DNA of 64,000 nucleotides from Sandaracinaceae bacterium (GTDB lineage Bacteria > Myxococcota_A > Polyangia > Polyangiales > Houyiibacteriaceae), in assembly GCA_020633075.1 (NCBI GenBank), contig JACKEI010000001.1, positions 1,302,001 through 1,366,000 on the forward strand. Reading direction: 5' to 3'. The position numbers and the translations under genes are program-made. The notes under the pieces are model-generated. The model saw only the letters and a list, made by a program, of their open reading frames with translations, did not search any database and had not been told where the DNA came from. Within the stretch, counting starts at the first letter, position 1. Each line of letters opens with the position of its first letter. Positions 55,803 to 64,000 of the stretch are shown piece by piece.

Positions 55803-56789
55803 GTGAGCGAACGCGGGCAACCGACGATCAGGGACCTTCAGCAGCGCGCCGAGCGTGCGCTCGAGGCTGGGCGTCGCGCTGAGATCGAGCGCACGCTCAT
55901 CGAGCTCGCGCGCGAGGCGCCGGTGGGGAGCGAGGCCGCGCTGTTCGCGCATCGCCACCTGGCAGAGCTGCACCTCGAGGACAACCCGTGGAGGGCAGCG
56001 CTGCACCTGCGGCGGGCAATCGACGCGGGGCACCCACGGCACGGTGACGTGCTGCACGCGCTCATGGGGCTGTGCCAGGCCTTGCTCGGAAACTACGCGT
56101 ACGCGGCCCGTTGCTACCGGCGCGCGCTCAGCTTCGCGCCGGGCACGCCCTGGTATCACCACAACCTGGGGCACCTGTTGGACGTGGGCTTGGACGACCT
56201 CGTCGGGGCCGAGCACCACCTGCGCGTGGCCTACGAGCAGGAGCCCATGCACGACGAAGTGGTGGCCTCCTTGGCCCACTGCCTCGCGCGCCGGGGCAAG
56301 CTGGTGGAGGCCTTGGTGCTCGCGCGTGAGGCGCTGGCGCTGGCGCCACACCACAAAGAGCACCGCTCGCTCTTGGAGTGGGTGGAGCAGGGCGCTCCCG
56401 CGAAGCGCCCACGCACCGTCAAGGGCGTGATGGGCCGTGTGGGCGCGGCTGCGGCTCATCGAGACGACGTCGAGGACGTCTCGCACTACGAGGATGAGTT
56501 TGCCGAGTGCGTGGCCGCGTTGCTGGTGGACCAGATGATCGCCGGCGGCTTCGACCCGGACGACATCAACTGCGCACGTGACGTGCTCGACGACTACATC
56601 GGGCTGCGCGACGCGGTGGGCAGGCCGGACGTGCTGGCTGCCGCGGTGGAGTACACCGTGTCGCAGCTGCGCGGCCTCGGGCTGAGCCAGCAGAACATCG
56701 CGGACCGCTACGGGGTCACGCGCGGCGCAGTAGGGCATCGCTCGCGCGACATCCGCACCACGCTCTCGCTGAACCCGAGCGGTCGCTGA
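55803..56789 (+). CDS. TPR protein with C-terminal helix-turn-helix
   Basis: 328 residues from the GTG at 55803; the longer open frame upstream overlaps the divergent symporter and is rejected. TPR-like units are FAHRHLAELHLEDNPWRAAL, ALMGLCQALLGNYAYAARCY and SLAHCLARRGKLVEALVLAR. A linker (KRPRTVKGVMGRVGA) leads to a DNA-binding-like region with AAAVEYTVSQLRGLGLSQQN, IADRYGVTRGAVGHRSRDI. That is a helix-turn-helix in a context resembling DUF6398-type C-termini. The protein may be a regulator with a protein-interaction module. Its last residues (LNPSGR) are encoded by the first unit of a 17-bp tandem repeat. Confidence 0.78.
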   Translation: MSERGQPTIRDLQQRAERALEAGRRAEIERTLIELAREAPVGSEAALFAHRHLAELHLEDNPWRAALHLRRAIDAGHPRHGDVLHALMGLCQALLGNYAYAARCYRRALSFAPGTPWYHHNLGHLLDVGLDDLVGAEHHLRVAYEQEPMHDEVVASLAHCLARRGKLVEALVLAREALALAPHHKEHRSLLEWVEQGAPAKRPRTVKGVMGRVGAAAAHRDDVEDVSHYEDEFAECVAALLVDQMIAGGFDPDDINCARDVLDDYIGLRDAVGRPDVLAAAVEYTVSQLRGLGLSQQNIADRYGVTRGAVGHRSRDIRTTLSLNPSGR

Positions 56790-56876
56790 ACCCAAGCGGT
56801 CGCTGAACCCAAGTGGTCGCTGAACTCGAGCGGTCGTCGCTGAACCCAAGCGGTCGCTGCTGAACCCAAGCGGTCG
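56769..56876 (+). repeat. 17-bp tandem repeat (six units) at a stop codon
   Basis: Unit consensus is CTGAACCCAAGCGGTCG. Copies lie at 56769, 56786, 56803, 56820, 56840 and 56860, the last two after 3-base insertions (TCG, CTG). The first encodes the protein end LNPSGR. Every unit holds a TGA at the same place. Since 17 is not divisible by 3, stops recur in changing frames. Confidence 0.85.
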
Positions 56877-56956
56877 CGGACGGCTGCGCACCGCAGCACG
56901 CCGCGCAATGTGCGCTCGTCGGAAAGTTGCTCCGCGGGACGGCTTCGTCGTATCCG

Positions 56957-57916
56957 GTGAGGGTGGATCGACTCCCCGCTGCCACCTCGCTCTCTCGTGC
57001 CCTGCTCACCCTCGCTCGCTCGTCAGCGACAGGCGTCCTCGAGGTCGTCGCGAGCGGCGTCGAGCAGGGACCATCACGTGCGTGCGTGAGTATCGTCGGC
57101 GGGACGCCGCGGGCCATCTCTCTATCGGAGCCGGACGGTAACGCGCTCGGGGATCTCTTGGTGGCGTCGGGGGCGCTCGGGGCTGCCAGCACGGTCGGAG
57201 GAGCGCCCATTGGCCCAGTCGGCGAGTGGCTGGTCGCGAGCGGCCGCGTGGCGCGGGAGGACGTGGACGTCGCGCTGCGCCTCCAGCTCCGGCGGCGGCT
57301 GTTGCGCCTCTTCTCCTTTCGCGATGCGGATTATCGCTTTCGCGCCGGGAGTCCGGAGGTGGGCGCGCCCTTGCTCGACACGCCCGTCAACGTCGCGGAG
57401 CTCGTGCTGGGCGCCATGCGCGAGGCGCTCGCAGAAGAGGACCCGACGCTGCTGCGAAGGCGGCTCGGAGAAGAGACGCTCGAGCTGACCCCGCTCGGAG
57501 AGCAGCTCTTGGGCGAGGTGTCCCTCGACCCGAGCGAGCTGGCGATGGTGTCCATGCTGCGCGCCGGGGCGTGTGAGGCTCAGGCCGTCTTGGCGGCCTC
57601 GGCTGGGAGCCTCCGTGCGCTGCGCACCCTCGCCGCGCTGAAGCTGATCCGGGCGGTGGCGCAGCGCGGACCGGACTCCTACGGCCTCCTGCTACGCAAG
57701 CACCGAGAGGTGCAGCGACAGGCCACCGCGTGGGCGTTGTTGGACCTCCCCGCGACTGCCCGTCCCGAGCAAGCCCGCGTGGCGCTGCGCCGTCTTGCGC
57801 GCAGCCTGCACCCCGACCGCTTCCAGGGGAGCGGATCGGATTCCGCGCGGCGCATCTCGCACGAGGTCCTTACCGCGCTCGTGAGCGCGGAAGCCGACCT
57901 GCGCTCCGCCCGTTAG
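56957..57916 (+). CDS. PATAN (DUF4388)-like protein with J-domain
   Basis: 319 residues from the GTG at 56957 (a TTG at 56927 is possible). The N-terminal part resembles PATAN domains: LSRALLTLARSSATGVLEVV, PRAISLSEPDGNALGDLLVA and GPVGEWLVASGRVAREDVDV, LRLQLRRRLLRLFSFRDADY. The C-terminal ~60 residues form a J-domain-like hairpin with the HPD motif: LRRLARSLHPDRFQGSG. J-domains recruit DnaK-type chaperones. PATAN proteins occur in myxobacterial and other signalling. The 3' end overlaps the convergent gene by 4 bp. Confidence 0.8.
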   Translation: MRVDRLPAATSLSRALLTLARSSATGVLEVVASGVEQGPSRACVSIVGGTPRAISLSEPDGNALGDLLVASGALGAASTVGGAPIGPVGEWLVASGRVAREDVDVALRLQLRRRLLRLFSFRDADYRFRAGSPEVGAPLLDTPVNVAELVLGAMREALAEEDPTLLRRRLGEETLELTPLGEQLLGEVSLDPSELAMVSMLRAGACEAQAVLAASAGSLRALRTLAALKLIRAVAQRGPDSYGLLLRKHREVQRQATAWALLDLPATARPEQARVALRRLARSLHPDRFQGSGSDSARRISHEVLTALVSAEADLRSAR

Positions 57917-58950
57917 CGACGCTTCTTGGGCGCAGCCTTCTTGGGCGCGGCCTTCTTGGGCGCAACCTTCTTGGGCGCAACCTTCTTGGGCGCAACCTTC
58001 TTGGGCGCAGCCTTCTTGGGCGCGGCCTTCTTGGGAGCGGCCTTCTTGGGCGCGGCCTTCTTGGGCGCGGCCTTCTTGGGAGCGGCCTTCTTGGGCGCAG
58101 CTTTCTTGGTGGCGGCCTTCTTGGGAGCGGCCTTCTTGGTGGCGGCCTTCTTGGGAGCAGCCTTCTTGGTGGCGGCTTTCTTGGGCGCAGCTTTTTTGGG
58201 CGCAGCCTTCTTGGGCGCAGCCTTGTTGGGAGCGGACTCTTGGGGCGCAGCCTTCGCGGTTGCCGCCTTCTTGTCTGCAGCCTTCTTCGGACCAGCCTTC
58301 TCGGGAGCGGCCTTCTTGGGAGCCGCCTTTGGGCTGGGCGCTTCGACCACCTGGTCGGCGTCCTTCTTCTTGCGCAGGATGACCCGGCGCGCCTTTGGAG
58401 GCGCCTGGTCCGCAGCGGGCGTCGGGGCGCTCACATTGCCCGCCGACGTGATGGGAGTCCGGGCGCGCCTCATGCCCAGCATGTCCGCCGTGGGCATCTG
58501 CCCAGCGCGCGCCGCGGCGCGGTGTGCCGCCTCCATGCCCCCCGACTTGCCGAAGTAGCGCTTCATGGGGTCCAAGTACGAGCTGCGCCAGATCTCCCGG
58601 GCCGCCGCCGAGTGGCCGGCCGGGATCTGCGTGTGCGAGATGCTCACCTTGGTCCCACCTGCGGCAGGTTGCAGCTGGATCTCCACGTGGGAGTCGGGCG
58701 CGTCGGCCGGGAAGTCCTGCGTCCTCCACGCCAGCAAGATCTGCTTGCCCGTGTCGAGCTTCACGTGGGTCGCTTCGACGAAACGAGCCCGCGCGGTCAC
58801 ACGGCCTCCCACCCACGGATTAATCACCGCTACCGATCCAGTGATCGCGCTGTGGCGCCTCGAGTCCATCCACGCAGCGTAGATGGCGTTCGGGCTCGCC
58901 GGTATCAGTGATGAGACTTGAACCTCTTCGAGGGACATAGCGGTGCTCAT
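57913..58950 (-). CDS. SRPBCC (AHSA1-like) protein with long histone-H1-like Lys/Ala/Pro tail
   Basis: 345 residues from the ATG at 58950 (an ATG at 58938 also possible). Residues ~1-150 form an SRPBCC/START-like domain: VSSLIPASPNAIYAAWMDSR, AVINPWVGGRVTARARFVEA, ILLAWRTQDFPADAPDSHV, with VSISHTQIPAGH. After a linker (ARAGQMPTADMLGMRRARTP) the C-terminal ~150 residues are nearly all AAPKK repeats (KKAAPKKAAPKKAATKKAAP type). This is the composition of histone-H1-like DNA-binding tails of some bacteria. AHSA1-like domains bind hydrophobic ligands or regulate ATPases. The fusion suggests a nucleoid-associated ligand-binding protein; the function is inference. Confidence 0.85.
   Translation of the reverse strand: MSTAMSLEEVQVSSLIPASPNAIYAAWMDSRRHSAITGSVAVINPWVGGRVTARARFVEATHVKLDTGKQILLAWRTQDFPADAPDSHVEIQLQPAAGGTKVSISHTQIPAGHSAAAREIWRSSYLDPMKRYFGKSGGMEAAHRAAARAGQMPTADMLGMRRARTPITSAGNVSAPTPAADQAPPKARRVILRKKKDADQVVEAPSPKAAPKKAAPEKAGPKKAADKKAATAKAAPQESAPNKAAPKKAAPKKAAPKKAATKKAAPKKAATKKAAPKKAATKKAAPKKAAPKKAAPKKAAPKKAAPKKAAPKKAAPKKVAPKKVAPKKVAPKKAAPKKAAPKKRR
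57916..58240 (-). repeat. 15-bp tandem coding repeat (AAPKK units)
   Basis: About twenty units of a 15-bp repeat, read leftwards as variants of AAGAAGGCCGCGCCC, encode the Lys/Ala/Pro tail. Variation is mostly GCC/GCG/GCA/GCT alanine codons and one alternation of ACC for CCC (Thr for Pro). The tract is prone to copy-number change. Confidence 0.9.
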
Positions 58951-59149
58951 CCGTCGCGTGTCGTGAGAAAGAAGTCCACAAAAACCTTGACGGCCTGCGC
59001 ATCTTTGCAATGGGCCATTTCAAAAAAGGGAGCAATTTCAATGTGGGGATTATTGGCGACCGGGGAGCCTTCCGAGATCGTGAACCCCCCAGCGCCTCCG
59101 TGTCGCGCCGCTCGCACATGACGAGCGTTCGCTCTAGGCTCACGGCCCG

Positions 59150-62100
59150 GTGACTCAGCACCTGCACCCCATCTACCTCGACCGCGGCGGAACGTTCTGT
59201 GACGGCGTCACGCGTGATCCGGACACGGGGGCATGGCGTGCCACGAAGCGGCTCGCCACGGACGGGCCTCCTCTCGATGTCGTGCGCGACCTGCTGGGCC
59301 TGTCGCACGCAGATCCCCTCCCACCTTGCGACGTGCGCATGGGGACCACGCTGGCGACGAACGCGCTGTTGGAGCGGCGGGGCGCGCGCACGGGGCTCGT
59401 GGTGACCAAGGGCTTCAGAGACCTCTTGGTCATTGGCGACCAAGCGCGGCCAAAGCTCTTCGAGCTGGAGATTGAGACGCCCGCTCCACTCTACGAGGCG
59501 GTCGTCGAGTTGGACGCCCGCGTCAGCGCCAACGGCTCGCGCTTGAGCGCGTTCGACCCGGAAGAGCTGCGCGCACAGCTGCGCGGCATGCGCGACGCGG
59601 GCATCCAGTCGCTGGCGGTCGCGCTGCTTCACGCAGCGGCGGCGCCAGAGGACGAGAGAGTCGTTGCGCAGCTCGCCCGCGAAGTCGGCTTCGAGTGGGT
59701 CACGCTCTCGCACGAGGTCGCCAACACCCGGGGCTACCTGGCGCGGGCGGAGACCTGCGTGGTGGACGCTTACCTGACGCCCGTGGTGAGGGCCTACGTG
59801 GAAGCCCTCCGTGCCGCGCTGCCCGGCAGTCGCGTCCGCATGATGCAGAGCAGCGGTGACCTGTTGGACGCCGAGGTCTTCCGTGGACGCGACGCCGTGC
59901 TCTCCGGGCCAGCGGGCGGCGCGGTCGCCGTGGCAGATGTGGCGCGCCGCGTGGGCGCGAAGAAGGCCATCGGCTTCGACATGGGCGGCACCAGCACGGA
60001 CGTGTGTCGCTACGCGGGGGAGCTCGAGCGTGTCTTCGAGGCGCGCGTGGCGGGGACCCGGCTGCGAGTGCCCATGCTGGACATCCACACTGTCGCGGCG
60101 GGCGGTGGCTCGCTGTGTCGCCGCGTTGGGCGCCGCTTGGTGGTCGGACCCGAGAGCGCCGGCGCGCGCCCTGGTCCTCTCTGCTACGGCGACCCGAGCG
60201 CCACCGAGCTCACCCTCACGGACGTCGCGTTCTTCCTCGGGCGCGTTCCCGCCGGTCGCTTCCCCTTTCCCCTGGAGCGCGAGCGCGTGGACGCTCGCCT
60301 GCTGCAGCTGGCCGACGAGCTCGGCTTCGGCGCAGACAGCAGCGGGGCAGTGCGGGTGGCCGAGGGCTTTCTCGAGGTCGCCTCGGCGACCATGGCGGAG
60401 GCCCTTCGCAAGGTCTCGGTGGCGCGCGGTCATGACGTCCGTGAGCACGCGCTGGTGGTGTTCGGGGGCGCGGGCGGGCAGTACGCGTGTGGGGTGGCGC
60501 GCCGCCTGGGCGTGCGTTCGCTGGTGTTTCACCCGCTCGCCGGCGTGCTGTCGGCCTACGGGATGGCGGTCGCGGACACGGCCTGGCATGGCGTGCGCGA
60601 CGCGGGCGGGATGGTGCTCGACGAGAGCGCGCTCGAGCCCCTCCGGGCCATGGCCCGCGAGCTGGCCGAGGAGGGCGATGCGGTGCTCCGCGGTGACGCG
60701 GCCCAGAACGCAGACCTTCTCGCGTCGGACGTGGTCGCCTCGGTGGAGCTGCGCTCGGAGGGCAGCGAAGCCGCCCTGTCTGTCCCGCTCACGGACGCCG
60801 CCACGATGCGGGCGACCTTCGAGCGCGACCATCGCCGGCTCTTTGGGTATGTCCGCGCGCGCCCCGTGCTCTGCGCCACGGTCCGCGTCCGGGTGACGTC
60901 TGCCACGAGCGCCGCGCCGCGCCGGAGCCCCAGCTCGTCGCTGTCTTCAGCCGCCGCGCCCGACGGCCCCGGTGGCGCACAGCCGGCACACCCCGTCGCG
61001 TGGCAAGGCGAGCGCAGCCCGCTACGCGTGGACGGACAGTGGGTGGACGTTCCTCTCTACCAACGCGAGGAGCTACCTCCAGAGCTCGTCGGACCCGCCC
61101 TCGTCGTCGACGCGACCGCCACGCTCGTGGTCGAGCCGGGCTTCGTTTTACGACGGCGCGCGGACGAGATCCTGGTGCTGACGGACGAGCGGCCGGTCGT
61201 TGCGGATGGCTGCGTGGGGCAGCGCGACCTGCGCGTCGACCCCGTCCGCCTGGAGGTCTTCCACAACCGCTTCATGTCCATCGCAGAGCAGATGGGCGCG
61301 GTGCTCGAGCGAACGGCCATGAGCACCAACATCCGCGACCGCCTGGACTTCTCCTGCGCGATCTTCGACTCGGCGGGCGCCCTGATCGCCAACGCGCCGC
61401 ACATCCCGGTGCACCTCGGAGCGATGAGCGAGTCGGTCGCGGCGGTCTGTCAGGCCCATCCGCACATGAGCCCGGGCGACGTCTTCGCCACGAATGACCC
61501 CGCGGGCGGCGGCTCGCACCTGCCCGACATCACGGTGGTCAGCCCGGTGCACCTCGCCGGGGAGGCGCGTCCGGCCTACTTCGTCGCGTGCCGCGGCCAT
61601 CACGCGGACGTCGGTGGGATCACACCGGGCTCCATGCCGCCGTTCTCGTCCTCACTGGCCGAAGAAGGGGTGGTCTTGCGCGCCCTCCAGATCGTCGCTG
61701 CGGGCCAGCTGCTGGAGGAACCCCTGCGGCGTGCGCTTGGCGCGGGGCCGCACCCGGCTCGGCGGCCGGACGAGAACATCGCGGACCTCGGCGCGCAGGT
61801 CGCCGCCAATCAGCTCGGCGAGCGTCTGCTGCGCGAGCTGGTGGAGGAGCAGGGCAGGGAGCTTGTCGACGCCTACATGGGGCACGTCCAGGACGACGCC
61901 GAGGCGTCCGTCGCGGAGGCGGTGGCGGCGTTGCCCGACGGGGATCATCGCTTCGTCGACGCGCTCGACGACGGTACGCCGATCTGCGTCACGGCCCGCG
62001 TGCATGGGCAGACGCTCGCGCTCGACTTCTCGGGGACGGGGCCGGCGCGGCCCAACAACCTCAACGCGCCTCGCGCCGTCACGCGCGCGGCCGTGATGTA

Positions 62101-62764
62101 CGTGCTGCGCTCCCTGGTGTCGCGCGAGATCCCCCTGAATGCCGGCTGCGTTCGCGCGGTGAAGGTCACGGTGCCGGCTGGGTCGGTCTTGGATCCCCCT
62201 GCGGACAGCGCGGTCGCCGGGGGGAACGTAGAGACCTCCCAGCGCGTCGTGGACGTCCTGCTGGGCGCGCTGGGCCGGGTTGCCGCGAGCCAGGGAACCA
62301 TGAACAACCTGACCTTCGGAAACGAACGCTTTGGCTACTACGAGACAATCGGCGGCGGCGCGGGCGCGAGCGCGCTGCGGGCAGGCGCGTCCGGGGTGCA
62401 CACGCACATGACGAACTCGCGCATCACGGATGCGGAGCTGCTGGAGGTGCGTTACCCGGTGCGCGTCCTGCGCTTTGCGCTGCGCGCGGGGTCTGGGGGC
62501 GCCGGCCGTCACCCCGGTGGCGACGGACTGGTGCGCGAGCTCGAGTTCCTGGCGCCGCTCGACGTCAGCCTGCTCTCGGAGCGACGCACCCACGCTCCCT
62601 TCGGTCTCGAAGGCGGCGGGTCGGGGGCTCCGGGCGCCAACTTTCTCAACGGCGTGGCCGTGGCGGGTAAGTGCGCCCTGCGTGTCGCGCCCGGCGACGT
62701 GCTGCGCATCGAGACGCCCGGCGGCGGGGGCTTCGGTTCCGTAGCGCGCGGAGCTGGCGCATGA
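59150..62764 (+). CDS. Fused hydantoinase/oxoprolinase (HyuA-HyuB type)
   Basis: 1204 residues from the GTG at 59150. The N-terminal HyuA half (to about 680) has PIYLDRGGTFCDGVTRDPDT, VRMGTTLATNALLERRGART and MGGTSTDVCRYAGELERVFE (ATP-binding Hydantoinase_A). The HyuB half (about 700-1204) reads RLEVFHNRFMSIAEQMGAVL, HLGAMSESVAAVCQAHPHMS and PGDVFATNDPAGGGSHLPDI. It ends LRIETPGGGGFGSVARGA. The full-length fusion matches 5-oxoprolinase-like enzymes that open 5-oxoproline or hydantoin rings using ATP. The precise substrate is uncertain. It overlaps the DUF2062 gene by 4 bp. Confidence 0.92.
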   Translation: MTQHLHPIYLDRGGTFCDGVTRDPDTGAWRATKRLATDGPPLDVVRDLLGLSHADPLPPCDVRMGTTLATNALLERRGARTGLVVTKGFRDLLVIGDQARPKLFELEIETPAPLYEAVVELDARVSANGSRLSAFDPEELRAQLRGMRDAGIQSLAVALLHAAAAPEDERVVAQLAREVGFEWVTLSHEVANTRGYLARAETCVVDAYLTPVVRAYVEALRAALPGSRVRMMQSSGDLLDAEVFRGRDAVLSGPAGGAVAVADVARRVGAKKAIGFDMGGTSTDVCRYAGELERVFEARVAGTRLRVPMLDIHTVAAGGGSLCRRVGRRLVVGPESAGARPGPLCYGDPSATELTLTDVAFFLGRVPAGRFPFPLERERVDARLLQLADELGFGADSSGAVRVAEGFLEVASATMAEALRKVSVARGHDVREHALVVFGGAGGQYACGVARRLGVRSLVFHPLAGVLSAYGMAVADTAWHGVRDAGGMVLDESALEPLRAMARELAEEGDAVLRGDAAQNADLLASDVVASVELRSEGSEAALSVPLTDAATMRATFERDHRRLFGYVRARPVLCATVRVRVTSATSAAPRRSPSSSLSSAAAPDGPGGAQPAHPVAWQGERSPLRVDGQWVDVPLYQREELPPELVGPALVVDATATLVVEPGFVLRRRADEILVLTDERPVVADGCVGQRDLRVDPVRLEVFHNRFMSIAEQMGAVLERTAMSTNIRDRLDFSCAIFDSAGALIANAPHIPVHLGAMSESVAAVCQAHPHMSPGDVFATNDPAGGGSHLPDITVVSPVHLAGEARPAYFVACRGHHADVGGITPGSMPPFSSSLAEEGVVLRALQIVAAGQLLEEPLRRALGAGPHPARRPDENIADLGAQVAANQLGERLLRELVEEQGRELVDAYMGHVQDDAEASVAEAVAALPDGDHRFVDALDDGTPICVTARVHGQTLALDFSGTGPARPNNLNAPRAVTRAAVMYVLRSLVSREIPLNAGCVRAVKVTVPAGSVLDPPADSAVAGGNVETSQRVVDVLLGALGRVAASQGTMNNLTFGNERFGYYETIGGGAGASALRAGASGVHTHMTNSRITDAELLEVRYPVRVLRFALRAGSGGAGRHPGGDGLVRELEFLAPLDVSLLSERRTHAPFGLEGGGSGAPGANFLNGVAVAGKCALRVAPGDVLRIETPGGGGFGSVARGAGA

Positions 62765-63351
62765 ATCTCTGGGGACGGCTGAGGGACATGGTGGTCACCC
62801 GCATCCTCGGGCTCGACGACTCGCCTCAGCGCATCGCGCGCGGCGTCTTTCTCGGCTTCGTCGTGGCCATGACCCCGACCTTGGGTCTTCAGATCGTGCT
62901 GTACGTCACGCTGGCGGCCATCCTGCGCGTCAACAAGGTGTCGGGCGTCCCGATCCTCTTCATCACCAACCCCGTGACGGCGCTGCCCATGTACGGCTTC
63001 TGTTGGTGGCTGGGGAACGCCGTGCTGCACGGAGGCAGCGGTGGGGCCGGCTGGGAGGAAGTGCGCGCGCGCCTCATGGAGGAGTCGGCCCGCTCCGACA
63101 GTGTCTATGAGCAGCTACTGTCGGCGGACTTCTGGAGCCGCGTGGGGGAGGCCATGGCGCAGCTCGGGGGCGAGCTCTGGCTCGGCTCCCTGATCAGCGG
63201 CGTGGTGCTCGGCGCGCCGGCGTACCTGCTCTCACTGTGGGGGGTGCGCGCGTACCGTCGCCATGGCGATCACGCGCTCAACCCGGAGCCCGACGTCCCC
63301 GAGCCGAACGTGCGCAACGAGCGCAGCACGCCGCCACCGCCCATGGTCTAG
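62761..63351 (+). CDS. DUF2062 membrane protein
   Basis: 196 residues from the ATG at 62761, overlapping the oxoprolinase stop. Hydrophobic segments are RIARGVFLGFVVAMTPTLGL, QIVLYVTLAAILRVNKVSGV, PILFITNPVTALPMYGFCWW, and LWLGSLISGVVLGAPAYLLS. The GVFLGFxxAMTPTLGLQ and ITNPVTALPMY motifs are the DUF2062 signature. The Pro-rich acidic C-terminus is soluble. Function unknown. Confidence 0.88.
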   Translation: MNLWGRLRDMVVTRILGLDDSPQRIARGVFLGFVVAMTPTLGLQIVLYVTLAAILRVNKVSGVPILFITNPVTALPMYGFCWWLGNAVLHGGSGGAGWEEVRARLMEESARSDSVYEQLLSADFWSRVGEAMAQLGGELWLGSLISGVVLGAPAYLLSLWGVRAYRRHGDHALNPEPDVPEPNVRNERSTPPPPMV

Positions 63352-63369
63352 GCGACAGACTGCCCGCAC

Positions 63370-64000
63370 TCAGCTCGCGGGGAGCTGCTCCGCGAGCACG
63401 GCAAACTCTTCCACCGACAAGGTCTCTCCGCGACGCTGCCCGTCGATGGCGGCTTTGTGGAGCGCGGCGTCCAGAGCCTCGGCGTCTGGAAACAGCGCCC
63501 GCAGCGCGTTGCGCAGGGTCTTGCGGCGCTGGTGGAACGCGGCGCGCACCACCGCCTGCAGCGCGGGCGTCTCCTCGGCGCGCGCGGTCGCTCGTGGGGT
63601 GAGCCGCACCACGGCGCTGTCCACCTTCGGCGCCGGGTGGAAGGCTCCACGCGGCACGTCCAGCACGTGCTCAATCTCGAAGGCGGCGGAGAGGAACACG
63701 GTGGGCACGCCGTAGGGCCGCTCGCCCGGGGCCGCGAGCCAGCGCTCCGCGACCTCGCGCTGGACCATGACGACGACCCGCGCGATGTGCGCGCGCTGCT
63801 CCACGAGGTTGCGGGCGATCATGCCAGTGATCGCGTAGGGCAGGTTGCCGACGACCACCAGCCGCTCCACGCCGCCGCCCGCGAAGGCGGACAAGTCCAC
63901 GCGCCCGGCGTCTCCGTCTTCGACCCGGAAGTTCGTGCGGCTGCCGTGCTCGGCGTGCAGCACGCGCAGCATGTCGGGATCACGCTCGATGCCGATCACC
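63370..64000 (-). CDS. rsmA: 16S rRNA (adenine1518/1519-N6) dimethyltransferase, N-terminus beyond window
   Basis: The leftward frame is open to the right edge, so at least the N-terminus is missing. Visible motifs are IGIERDPDMLRVL (SAM acidic loop), the catalytic NLPYAITGMIARNLV, MVQREVAERWLAAPGERPYG, and the C-terminal FHPAPKVDSAVVRL. The last ~60 residues (AFHQRRKTLRNALRALFPDA, LSVEEFAVLAEQL) form the small helical domain. RsmA methylates two adjacent adenines of helix 45 late in 30S assembly. The strand is opposite to the oxoprolinase pair. Confidence 0.96.
   Translation of the reverse strand, partial: VIGIERDPDMLRVLHAEHGSRTNFRVEDGDAGRVDLSAFAGGGVERLVVVGNLPYAITGMIARNLVEQRAHIARVVVMVQREVAERWLAAPGERPYGVPTVFLSAAFEIEHVLDVPRGAFHPAPKVDSAVVRLTPRATARAEETPALQAVVRAAFHQRRKTLRNALRALFPDAEALDAALHKAAIDGQRRGETLSVEEFAVLAEQLPAS

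Noticed and set aside
56769..56876. A CRISPR array
   Set aside because: Units are directly tandem with no unique spacers and only 17 bp long.
57916..58240. Noncoding microsatellite
   Set aside because: The 15-bp period keeps the reading frame and encodes a continuous AAPKK tail on the minus strand, so it is a coding repeat.
58820..60832. 670-codon leftward frame opposite the oxoprolinase
   Set aside because: Composition typical of shadow frames. The plus-strand protein carries all HyuA motifs.

Overview
The window looks like a chromosome segment of a GC-rich myxobacterium (Myxococcota), probably near Sandaracinaceae or Polyangiales. The signs are very high GC, long antisense frames, Cys-rich secreted lipoproteins with CDGAG repeats and a MopE-type CNGxDDD motif, a MYXO-CTERM-like sorting tail, two Ser/Thr kinases with N-terminal zinc ribbons (one with a PEGA domain), and PATAN/DnaJ and TPR regulators. 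The genus is an inference. No rRNA, tRNA or CRISPR array was seen.

Region 1 (1-6217) is a TetR-regulated acyl-CoA locus. A TetR repressor, cut by the left edge, diverges from a double-ASKHA 2-hydroxyacyl-CoA dehydratase activase and a dehydratase-like partner. A plausible promoter and a 16/20-match palindrome lie between them.

Region 2 (6.2-37.7 kb) is accessory and heavily remodelled. It holds secreted lipoproteins, a di-heme peroxidase, a two-component system, a zinc-ribbon/site-2 protease pair, and an immunity-like cluster (barstar, SUFU, two orphans). It also holds a three-gene transposon (DUF6431-like protein, DDE transposase, ExeA/TniB-like ATPase), IS3, IS91-like, IS110 and other transposase remnants, and a HipBA locus with a palindromic operator array. 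Five genes here are broken by apparent single-base shifts at GC-rich runs: the CHAT remnant, the MYXO-CTERM protein, hipA, an IS91-type tnpA and the IS3 orfB. One roughly 45-bp motif recurs four times in the same orientation, twice beside truncated IS91-type transposase starts.

Region 3 (37.8-64 kb) is orderly and looks like core genome. A zinc-ribbon Ser/Thr kinase is followed by a leftward, mostly overlapping run mutL - miaA - ACP-phosphodiesterase-like - flippase-like - DUF2723 membrane protein. Next come a PEGA Ser/Thr kinase, a divergent GMC oxidase/lipocalin-like pair, mutS2, a sodium:alanine symporter, a TPR-HTH protein, a PATAN-DnaJ protein, an SRPBCC protein with a histone-H1-like tail, a fused hydantoinase/oxoprolinase, a DUF2062 protein, and rsmA cut by the right edge. 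No broken genes were seen here, apart from the IS91-type remnant at its left border.
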